DNA of 64,000 nucleotides from Halogeometricum pallidum JCM 14848 (GCF_000337095.1 NZ_AOIV01000021.1:74082-138081); one strand, 5' to 3'. Counted from the stretch's first letter, positions 1-8,885 are shown. The notes: a model not told the origin generated them from the letters alone. Numbers and translations are program-made.

Positions 1-466
1 CCATTCGCCACGCTGACTGACTGCCAAGAGATGATCAACGTACTCTGAACGTCGTGCATTGAAATACGAACTCAAGTAGAGATACGGCTCGGGCAAGAGA
101 CCGTCACGTTGCAGAAGGAGACTGATCAATAGCCGCCCGAGCCGTCCATTCCCATCGAGAAACGGGTGAACCGTCTCGAACTGATAGTGAATTAGCCCAG
201 TCCGGAGGAGCGGATGGAGATCAGTATCTTGGTTCGCGTACTCAAGCAGGTCTTCAAGAAGGTCGGGAATCTCGTTCGGTGGTGGCGGAACGTACCGAGC
301 GTCTTGGATGTATGGCGTACTGCCGATGAAGTTCTGGGTCGTGCGGAGTTCCCCTGGATCAGCCTCGTCCCCACGGACTCCCGAAAGCAATCGATCGTGC
401 ATTTCACACAGCAACTCGGTGGTGATTGGATCGCCAGCTGTAATCGCATCCAATCCATCTTGCTTC
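1..466 (-). pseudogene. Fic/DOC family protein, truncated fragment
   Basis: Reading right to left, the frame gives a Fic domain with the core motif HPFLDGNGRLGR (about 128-175) preceded by HYQFETV. Fic domains transfer AMP or a related group from a nucleotide to target proteins; His, Asp/Asn and Arg of this motif are the catalytic and phosphate-binding residues, and all are present. The 3' end lies beyond the left edge. The N-terminal part is missing: upstream of DGLDAITAGDP the reading runs into the left end of the TnpB element at about 467-500, and no Fic N-terminus is recognisable on the far side of the element. I therefore call it broken, most likely inactive. Confidence 0.7.
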
Positions 467-591
467 AAGCAGGGAATCCCGGCCTTCAGACCGGGAGGGA
501 ATCCGACAACTGCTGAACTAACCACGTTCTGACGTTCAAACTGAATGCCGACCGTTATCTTTAACTTACGTTGTTTCTTACGTTTTGATGG

Positions 592-753
592 ATGAGAGCT
601 GACTTCGATATGGAGCGAGGCGGGCCACTTCACGAATCCGTGAAGGAATATGCCCGCGATAACGGGATACGTCACTCACGAGCGTACCCTGAACTCCTCC
701 GCAAAGCACTCGAAACCGAAGGATACGATGTCAACGACTCAGACAGCAAATAA
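592..753 (+). CDS. small protein upstream of and overlapping tnpB
   Basis: A 53-codon ORF starts MRADFDMERGG and contains HESVKEYARDNGIRHSRAYPELL and a C-terminus ...EGYDVNDSDSK (split here only as description). It overlaps tnpB by 26 nt, which suggests coupled translation. An in-frame stop lies two codons before the ATG at 592; an inner ATG at 610 is an alternative start. The helical, charged character suits a small DNA-binding (ribbon-helix-helix-like) regulator, but no family was recognised with certainty. Confidence 0.5.
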   Translation: MRADFDMERGGPLHESVKEYARDNGIRHSRAYPELLRKALETEGYDVNDSDSK

Positions 754-2053
754 GACACTGGAAGCCACGCTCGCACCTCCAACACGGTGCAAAGAGCAAC
801 GCCTCCAGCAAACGCTGTCCGAATACCGAGACGCACTTGAAGACGCCTTCGAGCAACACTGTACGACGATGAGTGCCACGAACGACGTGGTGGCACCGTA
901 CAACCTACCGTACCAAGCGAAAGACGCGCTCAAATCTTACGTCCCAAAACTCCACAAGACGTACAACGCCAACGAGTTAGACGACGAACACCCACTCAGG
1001 TTCGTGAATCGACCCGGGAAGTTCGACCGTGACTCCAAGCGTGAGTACGAAATCTGCTGGAACGTTCCCCAGCCCGGTCGCGGAACCAACTTCTGGATTC
1101 CACTCCGACTGAACCCCGAACAAGAGGAACTGTGGGAAGAGATGCTTGATGATGAGTCGAGTACCACAATAGGCGAACTTCGCTTGCAGAAGCATCGGAA
1201 GACGTGGGCGCTCCACGTCACCGTCGAATACGAAATCGAGGATACCTCCGAACTACCCGAGAATCCGACTCGGGTTGGATTCGATATTGGCGAGTCGATG
1301 TTGGTCACGGGCTGTGCCCTCCAACACGACACTCCCACGAAGCCACTGTTAATCAACGGGAAAGAAGCCAAGCGAATCCGCAAAGAGATGTTCACGACGC
1401 TCAAGCGACTCCAAGAGCGAGACGCTTCCGAGTGGCGTATTGAGGAACGATTCTCGTACTACCAGAACCGACTCACCGACCTCATCGAGAAGGCGTCTCG
1501 TGAATCTGTGGAGTACGCCCGTCAGTTCGAGAACCCCGTCATCGTGATGGAAGACTTGGCGTACATTCGAGAGTCGCTGGACTACGGGAAGTACATGAAT
1601 CGACGCCTGCATTCGTGGGCGTTTGCTCGTTTGCAGGGACGTATCGAGGATAAGGCGAAGGACGCCGGGATTCCGGATCGGTACGTTCACCCGCAGTACA
1701 CCTCGAAAACGTGCCATTCGTGCAAGCATATCGGGTATCGACCTCGGCAAGCCGACTTCAAGTGTAAGAACCCGGAGTGCCACGTATCGACGTTCCAAGC
1801 GGATATTAACGCGAGTGCGAACATCGCACGTCGCGTAGACCCGTGGGGAGAGAGCCTACCAGTGAAACAGGTAGGCGATGACTCGCCACAGGACGGGAGC
1901 CGTAGTGACACGGCCACGACTCAGTGTGAACAGAGCGAGAAACCCTCGCAGATGACACTCACAACGTTTCAAGAGTCGAAAACCACTGCCAGCGTTCACG
2001 AGACGCAGTCTCGTGAGCCAACCAGAACCTCTGGTTCTGGTGACGACGACTAA
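728..2053 (+). CDS. tnpB: TnpB RNA-guided nuclease (IS1341-type transposase OrfB)
   Basis: This is a 441-residue protein. The start at 728 gives MSTTQTANKTLEATLAPPT, the usual haloarchaeal TnpB N-terminus; an upstream in-frame extension exists but does not fit the family. All catalytic RuvC residues are present: Asp186 in GFDIGES, Glu275 in VIVMEDLAY and Asp359 in QADINASAN. Between the last two lies a four-cysteine zinc ribbon (CHSC and CKNPEC). TnpB proteins are omega-RNA-guided DNA endonucleases that help IS200/IS605 elements persist at their sites. The polar tail after about residue 375 is typical filler. The gene appears intact, so activity is plausible. Confidence 0.93.
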   Translation: MSTTQTANKTLEATLAPPTRCKEQRLQQTLSEYRDALEDAFEQHCTTMSATNDVVAPYNLPYQAKDALKSYVPKLHKTYNANELDDEHPLRFVNRPGKFDRDSKREYEICWNVPQPGRGTNFWIPLRLNPEQEELWEEMLDDESSTTIGELRLQKHRKTWALHVTVEYEIEDTSELPENPTRVGFDIGESMLVTGCALQHDTPTKPLLINGKEAKRIRKEMFTTLKRLQERDASEWRIEERFSYYQNRLTDLIEKASRESVEYARQFENPVIVMEDLAYIRESLDYGKYMNRRLHSWAFARLQGRIEDKAKDAGIPDRYVHPQYTSKTCHSCKHIGYRPRQADFKCKNPECHVSTFQADINASANIARRVDPWGESLPVKQVGDDSPQDGSRSDTATTQCEQSEKPSQMTLTTFQESKTTASVHETQSREPTRTSGSGDDD

Positions 2054-2107
2054 CTGGCATTCCTACCGTGTGGGAAGCCCCGTCGTTTACGACGGGGAGG
2101 ATGTCAC
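1950..2107 (+). ncRNA. predicted omega-RNA scaffold of TnpB copy 1
   Basis: In IS200/IS605 elements the omega-RNA overlaps the 3' end of tnpB, runs to the right end, and takes its guide from the flank. Here the right end carries a perfect 8-bp GC stem with a TTTA loop (2078-2097), and the element ends at 2107. The guide would start with cagtggtattcctacg at 2108. The 5' boundary is a guess; the call rests on known family organisation plus the visible hairpin. Confidence 0.35.
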
Positions 2108-2213
2108 CAGTGGTATTCCTACGAATACACTGGACACTATTGGTATTCTTGGTGCTAAATCAAAATAGCAGGAGAGCTGCTTGCACCGTCATACCTACTC
2201 GGGATCTCTGGGG

Positions 2214-2262
2214 GTGACATCCTCCGCGCCGTAAACGGCGGAATTCTCGCCTTGAAGAAAGA
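2214..2262 (-). repeat. solo right-end scar of a TnpB-type element
   Basis: The sequence gtgacatcctccgcgccg followed by taaacggcgg and aattctcgcc is the reverse complement of the right-end pattern (hairpin plus AGGATGTCAC). There is no tnpB beside it, so it is a remnant in opposite orientation to copy 1. Together with copy 1 it shows repeated insertion at the fic side. Confidence 0.5.
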
Positions 2263-2333
2263 TAGAACCCATCTGGAGAACTAACGAGTCATTATACACG
2301 AATATTGATATGTGCGGCTCCAAAAATAGTCTC

Positions 2334-4571
2334 ATGAACATCTCCTATCAACACGCCACTCCACAGGCGGGCAACGAGTCAGTTCTCATTCGGATTGAGG
2401 AGGACCACACCGACCGAACGGCGTGTCTCCTCGTCGATGCGGGCGGCGGTATCGACTTGGACGCCACGCTGAGTGACGACGAGTATCTCGCAGCGGTGCT
2501 TCTCACGCACGCCCACCTCGATCACTACCAGGGACTCGACGACGCACACCGCGACGGAGCGCCGATTCTCACTAGTCCGGGCACGGCGGCTATCCTCGAA
2601 GACGTGTTTACCGAAGGCGCTCGACGATACGACTTCTCGAACGCGGAGGAACTCCTCAAGCGCGTCGAACCGATTTCGGAGTGGCACGAGGTTCTCGGCG
2701 ATACCGTCGCCGTTCGGCCCGTCCCCACGGGCCATACGCCTGGCGCCTGTGGATTACTCGTCGACGTCAGCGATGGCGACGACCGCGTTCGGATACTCGC
2801 GACAGGAGACTTTACTACGCGCGATGCGGCCGCCTATCCGGGACTCGACCAGGAGGCGTACTCCAGCGTCGATATTTTGTTTCTCACCGCGGCGACGAAC
2901 GACGGCTTCGAGACTGATCTTACGGACGCGCTCGGAACCATCGTCGAACGCGCGAACGCCGGGTCGAAAACCCTCTGTACCGCGAGCGGACTGACGGGCG
3001 TCCACCTCGCGACGCTCCTTGCGACCGTGAGCGACGAACTCGAGATTCATCTCCCCGTCGTCCTCGCCGGACAGGTGGCCAAACTCTACGACGCACTTGA
3101 GTATCAGTACGAGGCTATTACGACAGTACCCACGTTCGAGTCGACGGCCGAGTGTCTAGAGCACGGTGCCGTCACCATCGCCGGGCCGGAAATTCCCGTC
3201 GACGGGAGCAGCGGCCGTCTCTTCGAGTCGATTCGAGACGATGCGAACGCGTCGCTCGTTCAGATACAGGGAGGTGATACGGAGGCGAAGACGAACGGCG
3301 AGTTCGCGGGGACCGTCTCTTCGTATCCGTTCTCGAATCACCCGCCCGAGGAAGCGCTCGATGAGTTGGTCGCCTCCGTCTCGCCGACGCATGTCGTTGT
3401 CGGCCATCAGCGCGGGCGTGCGCTTGAGCAGTACAAAGACAAGTGGGACTCCTTCTCCTGGGCGACCGGGTCATCGATGACAGAGATGCTCTACGAGGAT
3501 GGTTACTACCTCGCACCGCCCTGGGTCGGAAAGTACACCGAACGGCGTGTGCGGAATCGGGTAGGACAAGTGGATACGGACCGCGCCGATGATGGTGTTC
3601 TCGCGGTTGTCGAGTCCATCCCAGAGCTTGAGCGACGCGAGGAGTGCTCGCTCGAGCGAGAGGGCGTCGACGTCGCCGCGCTCAAGGGTCGACTCTATAT
3701 CGATGTGTCCGCCGCTGCTGGGACAGAAGAGACTGCCGATACGTCCGACCGACAGTCGGTCGCTGAAGCATCGAACGGGACGCTGTACCGGACGTCCGGC
3801 CCCACGCTCCCAGACCCGCCGGCGACCGCGGAGCTATATGAGGACGCATCCGACAGCAACTCCCCACTCGTCGAGACGGTCGGCGTACGGAGTGGGGGAT
3901 CTGGTCCCAGTCGCGGGACTACCAGGAGCGACGCACCAGCGTCGAACGGGACAGTGGATCCCGAATCGGTTGTTTCCGACCCCGGTGACGTAGCGACCGA
4001 GACAACCGAATACTCGCGTGCCGACTCCGATACGGACGTGCGTAAAGAGACACCGGAGGAGGACGCGACGGTGAGTGACACCGATGTGACTCAGGAGACG
4101 ACAGACGAGGATGCGACGGAGAGTGATATCGATGCAACGGCCGTCGCACTGACTGTCGAGGTCGACCCAGCGGTTCGACAGCTCGCCGTTCAGCACGCTG
4201 AAAGAGAGAAAGTTTCGTTGGCGACGTTCGCGCGGCAGGCAGTCGATGCATATCTCATCGAGGTACTTCGTGGTGAGGCCCCGTGGGAAGACGTCGAGTC
4301 TGTCGAGCGGTCGTTCACCTACGAGGCTGATTCAGCGTTCGCAAAGTTACTCTCGACGGCGGCGGCCGAAAGCGGTCACGAGAGCACTGATTCATACGTG
4401 TTCGACCAGCTTCGGGCGAGTATCGGCCTCGGTGACGAGAGAGCAGTCGCAGTCACGGGAGCGGATGCGCTCGTCGAGCAGGTCGAAGCACTCGTCACGA
4501 ACTCGCGCTCGCCCCACGAGAGCGCTGCCGACGTCGTGCAGGCCGCGCTTGGACGAGTCGTGCTTCCGTAG
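2334..4571 (+). CDS. large MBL-fold (beta-CASP-like) metallo-hydrolase with RHH-like C-terminus
   Basis: This 745-residue protein has a metallo-beta-lactamase domain. The zinc motif HAHLDH begins at His59, GHTPGACG and ATGDFTTRD supply further ligands, and VVVGHQRG near residue 360 suggests a beta-CASP-type nuclease-like fold. An acidic Ser/Thr/Asp linker (about 480-610) follows. The C-terminus contains a ribbon-helix-helix-like unit (VDPAVRQLAVQHAEREKVS) and two weaker similar helical segments. An ATG at 2310 is in frame, but starting at 2334 gives MNISYQHATPQAG, which fits the domain start. Family function (RNA or DNA hydrolysis) is inferred; the substrate is unknown. Confidence 0.75.
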   Translation: MNISYQHATPQAGNESVLIRIEEDHTDRTACLLVDAGGGIDLDATLSDDEYLAAVLLTHAHLDHYQGLDDAHRDGAPILTSPGTAAILEDVFTEGARRYDFSNAEELLKRVEPISEWHEVLGDTVAVRPVPTGHTPGACGLLVDVSDGDDRVRILATGDFTTRDAAAYPGLDQEAYSSVDILFLTAATNDGFETDLTDALGTIVERANAGSKTLCTASGLTGVHLATLLATVSDELEIHLPVVLAGQVAKLYDALEYQYEAITTVPTFESTAECLEHGAVTIAGPEIPVDGSSGRLFESIRDDANASLVQIQGGDTEAKTNGEFAGTVSSYPFSNHPPEEALDELVASVSPTHVVVGHQRGRALEQYKDKWDSFSWATGSSMTEMLYEDGYYLAPPWVGKYTERRVRNRVGQVDTDRADDGVLAVVESIPELERREECSLEREGVDVAALKGRLYIDVSAAAGTEETADTSDRQSVAEASNGTLYRTSGPTLPDPPATAELYEDASDSNSPLVETVGVRSGGSGPSRGTTRSDAPASNGTVDPESVVSDPGDVATETTEYSRADSDTDVRKETPEEDATVSDTDVTQETTDEDATESDIDATAVALTVEVDPAVRQLAVQHAEREKVSLATFARQAVDAYLIEVLRGEAPWEDVESVERSFTYEADSAFAKLLSTAAAESGHESTDSYVFDQLRASIGLGDERAVAVTGADALVEQVEALVTNSRSPHESAADVVQAALGRVVLP

Positions 4572-4640
4572 ACGAGACGTGGTTGTGCGGGTCCGCGTTC
4601 CGTGGGATGTCCCGACCGAACGCGGGGTCTTTCCCGGACG

Positions 4641-5207
4641 TCAGCGCTTCTCTGCGGTCTTCGTCCGCGAGGTGTCCCACAGTCGGCCTTCGAGGACGTC
4701 TTTCACGCCGGGCATCCCGTCGTGAATCCACAGCCCGAGTGTGAGCAATGCGAGGATGAATCCGAAGAAGAGCGTCGGAGAGAACTGCAGGTTGAGGAAA
4801 AAGTCAATGAAGCTTCGCTTGCCCTCGCTCGGAACCTCCGTGAGCGGCCAGAACAGATAGCCGGGGATACTGAAGTCTCCTTCAAGCAGCGCTCCGATAT
4901 CGTCGCCGACGAGATGCGAGGCGTATCCAATTCCGAACGCTGTGGTGAGCGTTCGTTGTTTCGGCGTGTCGAAAACGATCCATAAGGTGGTGAGAAGGGG
5001 GACGAGCGTGAACAGTGAGTGTGCGAAGCTTCGCCCGTACGAGAGGACGCCGAACGTCCACGTGAGCGGTTTGTCGATGAGGTCCGGGAACTGCGTGCCG
5101 AACGCGAGGGCGAGGGCTGCGAGTCCTTGTGGTGGGTGATCGAGGTGGAGGCGAGTGTACAGCGAGTAGAGAACGTAGCCGAAGGCGGCATGGCCCCAGG
5201 GGAGCAT
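4641..5207 (-). CDS. YdjM/DUF457-type membrane-bound metal-dependent hydrolase
   Basis: This 188-residue protein begins MLPWGHAAFGYVLYSLYTRL, with His and Asp-rich loops (FPDLIDKPL, FAHSLF, SHLVGDDIGALL) between four or five hydrophobic segments. That layout is the pattern of the YdjM (LexA-binding inner-membrane) / DUF457 family, in which conserved His and Asp residues are thought to bind metal. The last helix is followed by a charged cytoplasmic tail. It stands alone, convergent with the MBL gene (69-nt gap), and is not obviously part of the glycan locus that follows. Confidence 0.8.
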   Translation of the reverse strand: MLPWGHAAFGYVLYSLYTRLHLDHPPQGLAALALAFGTQFPDLIDKPLTWTFGVLSYGRSFAHSLFTLVPLLTTLWIVFDTPKQRTLTTAFGIGYASHLVGDDIGALLEGDFSIPGYLFWPLTEVPSEGKRSFIDFFLNLQFSPTLFFGFILALLTLGLWIHDGMPGVKDVLEGRLWDTSRTKTAEKR

Positions 5208-5290
5208 TGTGTAATCTGTCTCTTTCTACGTGGATAGGTACTTTGTTAGTTGGTAGTGGGGTTAACGAATCGTAGAGAGTGGGTGCGGTC

Positions 5291-5746
5291 TTATTCCCAA
5301 ATGATGCGGTCGATGTATCGTTGGACATAGGGATGCAGTCCCTCAAATGGTGGTTCAAACACCCGTAATTCACTGTGCTGGTCGTCAACTGCATCGACTG
5401 GCTGCAGGGGCTCAACGACGAAGGCGTTCGCAAGGTAATGTTTCGTCTCAACCCCCTCAACCTCGGATGTGTCGTAGAAATGCTCAAACGTCCCGAGCCG
5501 TTCGCAGATTTTCACTTCGCATCCCAGTTCCATCTCTGCAACACGGTGTATTGCTTCTGTGAGCCGTTCGTTCTTGAGTACAGTTCCACCGGGAACAAAC
5601 CACTCTCCCTTCGCTGGCTCGTTTTCTCGAAGACCGAGTAATACGCCACCCTCCTGCCTTACGATCAAGTCCACAGAGACGATAGGAACGTTAGCAACTA
5701 CGCTCGCCCACTCATCTTCGGGAACCCAGGACACGTCATCTTTCAT
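5291..5746 (-). CDS. NUDIX hydrolase, GDP-mannose mannosyl hydrolase-like
   Basis: The protein has 151 residues. The NUDIX core reads PGGTVLKNERLTEAIHR then VAEMELG. The box is degenerate (RVAEMEL where classical enzymes have REUxEE), which is characteristic of the GDP-mannose mannosyl hydrolase branch that cleaves GDP-mannose to GDP and mannose. WFVPGG and the FEHFYDT segment also match that branch. The ATG at 5746 is preferred over upstream frame extensions because it starts the domain. It lies 19 nt downstream of rmlB on the same strand, so it is probably co-transcribed with the nucleotide-sugar genes. Confidence 0.8.
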   Translation of the reverse strand: MKDDVSWVPEDEWASVVANVPIVSVDLIVRQEGGVLLGLRENEPAKGEWFVPGGTVLKNERLTEAIHRVAEMELGCEVKICERLGTFEHFYDTSEVEGVETKHYLANAFVVEPLQPVDAVDDQHSELRVFEPPFEGLHPYVQRYIDRIIWE

Positions 5747-5765
5747 TTGATAGGGGGTGAAGGAA

Positions 5766-6686
5766 CTACAGGTAGTAGTCGATGGTTTGCTCAAGGCCGT
5801 CTTCGAACGTCCATTCGGGCTCCCAGCCAAGCTGCTTGATTTTGTCTATCTCAAGAGCGTACCGGAGATCATGCCCAGCACGGTCTTCGACGAAGGTGAT
5901 TTGGTCTTCGGAGCCACCGACAGCGTCAAGGATCGCTTGGGTTACTTCGAGATTCGTCCGCTCTTCTCCCGAACCGATGTTGTACACTTCGCCGATCTCT
6001 CCTTCTCGCAAGACCGCATCAAGCGCCCGGCAGTTGTCCTCCACGTAGATCCACTCTCGAACGTTCGAGCCATCTCCGTACACGGGAAGGTCCTCGCCTG
6101 CAGCAGCGTTCTGGATGAATTTCGGGATCAGCTTCTCATCGTGTTGTCTGGGTCCGAAATTGTTGCAGGTTCGTGTGATAACGACCGGGAGATCGTGTGT
6201 TGACTCGTAACTTTTCGCTAGCAAGTCTGCTCCTGCTTTCGTCGCAGAGTACGGATTACGAGGATTCAGTGAATCGTCTTCGCTGAACTCTCCGTCCATG
6301 ATTTGCCCGTATACCTCATCAGTGGAGATCTGGAGGAATCGATCAATATCCGCGTTCAGCGCTGAATCAAGGAGGACTTGCGTCCCCTGGACGTTCGTCG
6401 TAACGAACGGTTCTGCCCCATCAATCGACCGGTCAACGTGCGACTCCGCCGCGAAGTTCACTACCGTGTCGACATCCGACATGAGTTCGTCGACGAGGTC
6501 GCGGTCACGGATGTCCCCTTCGACGAACTCGTGTTTCGGGTGGTCGAGGTACCCCTCTAAGTTGTCGCGGGAACCAGCATACGTGAGCGCATCTAACGTA
6601 ACAACAGAATCGTCGCGGTTCTCCAGCATGAACCGAACGAAATTCGAACCAATAAATCCAGCCCCCCCAGTGACGAGCAGTCGCAT
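5766..6686 (-). CDS. rmlB: dTDP-glucose 4,6-dehydratase (RmlB)
   Basis: This 306-residue extended short-chain dehydrogenase carries the NAD-binding motif TGGAGFIGSNF at the N-terminus. The catalytic Thr-Asp-Glu sits in STDEVYG, with YSATKAG as the YxxxK pair and TRTCNNFGPRQ as the substrate loop. It converts dTDP-glucose to dTDP-4-keto-6-deoxyglucose, the second step of dTDP-L-rhamnose synthesis. The other three rml genes lie within 3 kb. It diverges from rmlD with a 53-bp gap containing one palindromic TATA-like box. In Haloferax volcanii the equivalent genes (agl11-agl14) supply rhamnose for S-layer N-glycans; that role here is inferred. Confidence 0.93.
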   Translation of the reverse strand: MRLLVTGGAGFIGSNFVRFMLENRDDSVVTLDALTYAGSRDNLEGYLDHPKHEFVEGDIRDRDLVDELMSDVDTVVNFAAESHVDRSIDGAEPFVTTNVQGTQVLLDSALNADIDRFLQISTDEVYGQIMDGEFSEDDSLNPRNPYSATKAGADLLAKSYESTHDLPVVITRTCNNFGPRQHDEKLIPKFIQNAAAGEDLPVYGDGSNVREWIYVEDNCRALDAVLREGEIGEVYNIGSGEERTNLEVTQAILDAVGGSEDQITFVEDRAGHDLRYALEIDKIKQLGWEPEWTFEDGLEQTIDYYL

Positions 6687-6705
6687 GAACGCGAGTTTGA
6701 GCGCA

Positions 6706-6718
6706 GGCTATATGTACA
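6706..6718. promoter_or_regulatory. shared bidirectional TATA box between rmlB and rmlD
   Basis: The sequence ctatatgtaca (6708-6718) reads as a TATA box on both strands (tatatgta / tacatata). It lies about 25-30 bp before the rmlD ATG (6740) and about 22-30 bp before the rmlB ATG (6686 on the minus strand), the spacing expected for leaderless haloarchaeal transcripts. Confidence 0.55.
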
Positions 6719-6739
6719 TTTTCCTCGAAACGTTTGTCG

Positions 6740-7633
6740 ATGAAGCTGTTTATACTGGGAGCGGGGGGGCTGCTCGGTAGTGCTGTGGCTCGGACATGCC
6801 TTGACCACTCAATCGACGTCGCCGGAACATATCACTCAACACAGCCAGCGTTCGAATTCCCGCTTGTTCAACACGATATCCGCGATACCGAGAGGTTCGA
6901 ATCGATGCTTCGAGAGCATGAACCGGATGCAGTCGTGAACTGTGCTGCAATGACCGATGTTGACGGGTGTGAATCACAACCCGAGGCAGCATTCGAGGTC
7001 AACGGAGACGCACCAGGGGCACTCGCGTCTATCTGTGCGGAGCACTCAGTTCCTTTCGTTCACGTCTCGACTGACTACGTGTTCGACGGCGAGGCTGCAG
7101 AACCGTACAGCGAGGATGCGACGACTAATCCGATACAGGAGTACGGAAAGTCAAAGCTTGAAGGCGAACACCAGGTCCGAGAAGTAGACGGTGAGACCAT
7201 GCTTGTTCGCCTCTCGTTCGTCTACGGAGTTCGTGGCGATACTGACGAACTCGTTGGCTTTCCCGCGTGGGTTCGCGATACACTTGACGCCGGTGATGAA
7301 GTGCCGTTGTTTGTCGATCAACGAATCACACCAAGTCGGGCTGGGCACGCAGCCGAAGCGATTTTGGAATTGCTGGACGCCGAAGCATACAACTGCTACC
7401 ACGTCGCGAGTCGCTCATGCGTGACTCCACACGAGTTCGGCCAGGCGATCGCAGACGTTCAAGGAGCAGACAACACGCTGGTTCGAGAAAGCAAACAGGC
7501 CGACGTTTCTCGCGACGCCGCGAGACCACAGGATACCTGCTTGAACGTCTCGAAAGTCGAAGATGCACTCGGACGAGCGGAGCCAACGCTCAGTCAAGAC
7601 CTCGAAAGGATTGAGGAGATGTTCGCAAGTTAG
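6740..7633 (+). CDS. rmlD: dTDP-4-dehydrorhamnose reductase (RmlD)
   Basis: This 297-residue short-chain reductase has the nucleotide-binding motif LGAGGLLGSAVA, the sequence HVSTDYVFDG with the catalytic Tyr region, and YGKSKLEGE carrying the YxxxK pair. It reduces dTDP-4-dehydrorhamnose to dTDP-L-rhamnose, the last step of the pathway. The ATG at 6740 is chosen; a TTG two codons upstream would add MS. The stop codon overlaps the end of the convergent zinc-finger gene by 4 nt. Confidence 0.92.
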   Translation: MKLFILGAGGLLGSAVARTCLDHSIDVAGTYHSTQPAFEFPLVQHDIRDTERFESMLREHEPDAVVNCAAMTDVDGCESQPEAAFEVNGDAPGALASICAEHSVPFVHVSTDYVFDGEAAEPYSEDATTNPIQEYGKSKLEGEHQVREVDGETMLVRLSFVYGVRGDTDELVGFPAWVRDTLDAGDEVPLFVDQRITPSRAGHAAEAILELLDAEAYNCYHVASRSCVTPHEFGQAIADVQGADNTLVRESKQADVSRDAARPQDTCLNVSKVEDALGRAEPTLSQDLERIEEMFAS

Positions 7634-7809
7634 AGTCGGTACTGCTCACGGTGGTTGACGAAGAACTCCTGCTCTTCGTCGGAAAGGTCGTCGAAACGGA
7701 GCACGCTCTCACAAGAGAGGCCCGGGCATTTCATGACGCGACTCGATTCGAGTTCGTTCGCCGAGACGATGGTACCGCACTGCGGGCAGGTATGGGTGAT
7801 GATGCGCAT
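7630..7809 (-). CDS. small CPxCG zinc-finger protein
   Basis: This 59-residue protein begins MRIITHTCPQCG and continues with a second zinc knuckle KCPGLSCESV and an acidic C-terminus (DDLSDEEQEFF). Two CxxC-type pairs about 20 residues apart suit a single zinc site. Small CPxCG proteins are abundant in haloarchaea. It starts 2 nt after the rmlA stop codon on the same strand, so it is probably the last gene of the rmlC-rmlA unit. Its tail overlaps the rmlD stop codon by 4 nt in the opposite direction. Function unknown. Confidence 0.75.
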   Translation of the reverse strand: MRIITHTCPQCGTIVSANELESSRVMKCPGLSCESVLRFDDLSDEEQEFFVNHREQYRL

Positions 7810-7811
7810 GT

Positions 7812-8885
7812 TCAGAGTTTGAGTTGTGAGTTTTCTCCGACGACGAGACGACGGCCCTCCGGCAGCAGCTCGTCTGCACGACCGACGTTGGCGCCGCGAC
7901 CGAGGAGACTGTCGACGATCTTTCCAGTGGTCGAAATCGTCGAGTCCCCGATGACGACGCTGTTCTCAAGATGCACGCCTTCGAGTGTCGAGTTCGGACC
8001 GATCGAAGTGTAGGGACCAACGTACGTTCCAGACTCGATCACGCTATTTTCGGCGATCGAGACGGGCCCTCGAACCGTTGCACCGGCTTCGATCGTCGCC
8101 GTCTCGTGGAGTTCTACGCGACCTTGGACAGTAGCTCCAGGGTCGATGCGGCCCTCACGAGCGAGGTCTTTGTCCTCGAGGACGAGTCGGTTGGCCTCTA
8201 GGATATCTTCGGGCTTCCCAGTGTCCTTCCACCAGCCGCGGACGACGTGTGAGTTAATCGCGTTCCCGTCTTCGAGCAGTGTCTGGATTGCGTCAGTGAT
8301 TTCGAGCTCACCGCGCCACGATGGTTCGAGTCGCTCGATGACATCGAAGACGGCGTTCGAGAAAACGTAGATACCGATGAGCGCAAGGTTCGTCGGAGGG
8401 TCGTCCGGTTTTTCGATTAGCTCTGTGACGTTCCCGTCGTCATCTACGTTCGCAATCCCGAACTGCGTGGGATTGTCGACTTCTTGGAGGGCGATTCCTG
8501 CACCGTAGTCGCCTTGTTGGAAGCTTTCAACGAGTTCAGAGATTCCTTGTTTGAGGATGTTATCCCCGAGGTACATCACGAAGTCGTCGTCACCGACGAA
8601 GTCGCGCGCACAGCCGGCCGCATGAGCGAGTCCGAGTGGGTTTCCTTGGACGATGTAGGTGATATCGACACCGTACTTGCTTCCGTCACCAAGAAGTTCT
8701 TGAATCTCCTCTCGACCTTTGTGCCCGAGAACAACCCCGATCTCGGTTACACCCGCTTCTTTGAGATCTTCAATTGCGTACTCGAGAACAGGCTTGTTTG
8801 CGACCGGCACGAGCTGTTTGGGACCAGTGTGGGTAATAGGACGTAGCCGCGACCCCGTCCCCCCCGAAAGTAAGACGCCTTTCAT
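7812..8885 (-). CDS. rmlA: glucose-1-phosphate thymidylyltransferase (RmlA), long form
   Basis: This 357-residue protein begins MKGVLLSGGTGSRLRPIT, the nucleotidyltransferase signature, followed by GPKQLVPVANKPVLEY and YLGDNIL (metal-binding Asp). After about residue 240 a left-handed beta-helix of hexapeptide repeats follows (GATVQGRVEL, GATVRGPVSI, GTYVGPYTSIG), making it longer than the roughly 290-residue bacterial RmlA and like the archaeal long form. It makes dTDP-glucose from dTTP and glucose-1-phosphate, step one of the pathway. The rmlC stop codon lies 4 nt upstream. Confidence 0.92.
   Translation of the reverse strand: MKGVLLSGGTGSRLRPITHTGPKQLVPVANKPVLEYAIEDLKEAGVTEIGVVLGHKGREEIQELLGDGSKYGVDITYIVQGNPLGLAHAAGCARDFVGDDDFVMYLGDNILKQGISELVESFQQGDYGAGIALQEVDNPTQFGIANVDDDGNVTELIEKPDDPPTNLALIGIYVFSNAVFDVIERLEPSWRGELEITDAIQTLLEDGNAINSHVVRGWWKDTGKPEDILEANRLVLEDKDLAREGRIDPGATVQGRVELHETATIEAGATVRGPVSIAENSVIESGTYVGPYTSIGPNSTLEGVHLENSVVIGDSTISTTGKIVDSLLGRGANVGRADELLPEGRRLVVGENSQLKL

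Larger units (their letters stand above)
467..2107 (+). mobile_element. IS1341-type (IS200/IS605 superfamily) TnpB element, copy 1
   Basis: The element has a left-end imperfect hairpin (gggaatcccggccttcag, about 478-500), a small upstream ORF, tnpB, and a right-end hairpin (CCCCGTCG-TTTA-CGACGGGG, 2078-2097) followed by AGGATGTCAC ending at 2107. The same terminal decamer ends the second element (32731-32740 on the opposite strand). No tnpA (Y1 transposase) is present, so it would need TnpA in trans. The left boundary is estimated to within about 15 bases from where the Fic reading frame breaks. Confidence 0.7.
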
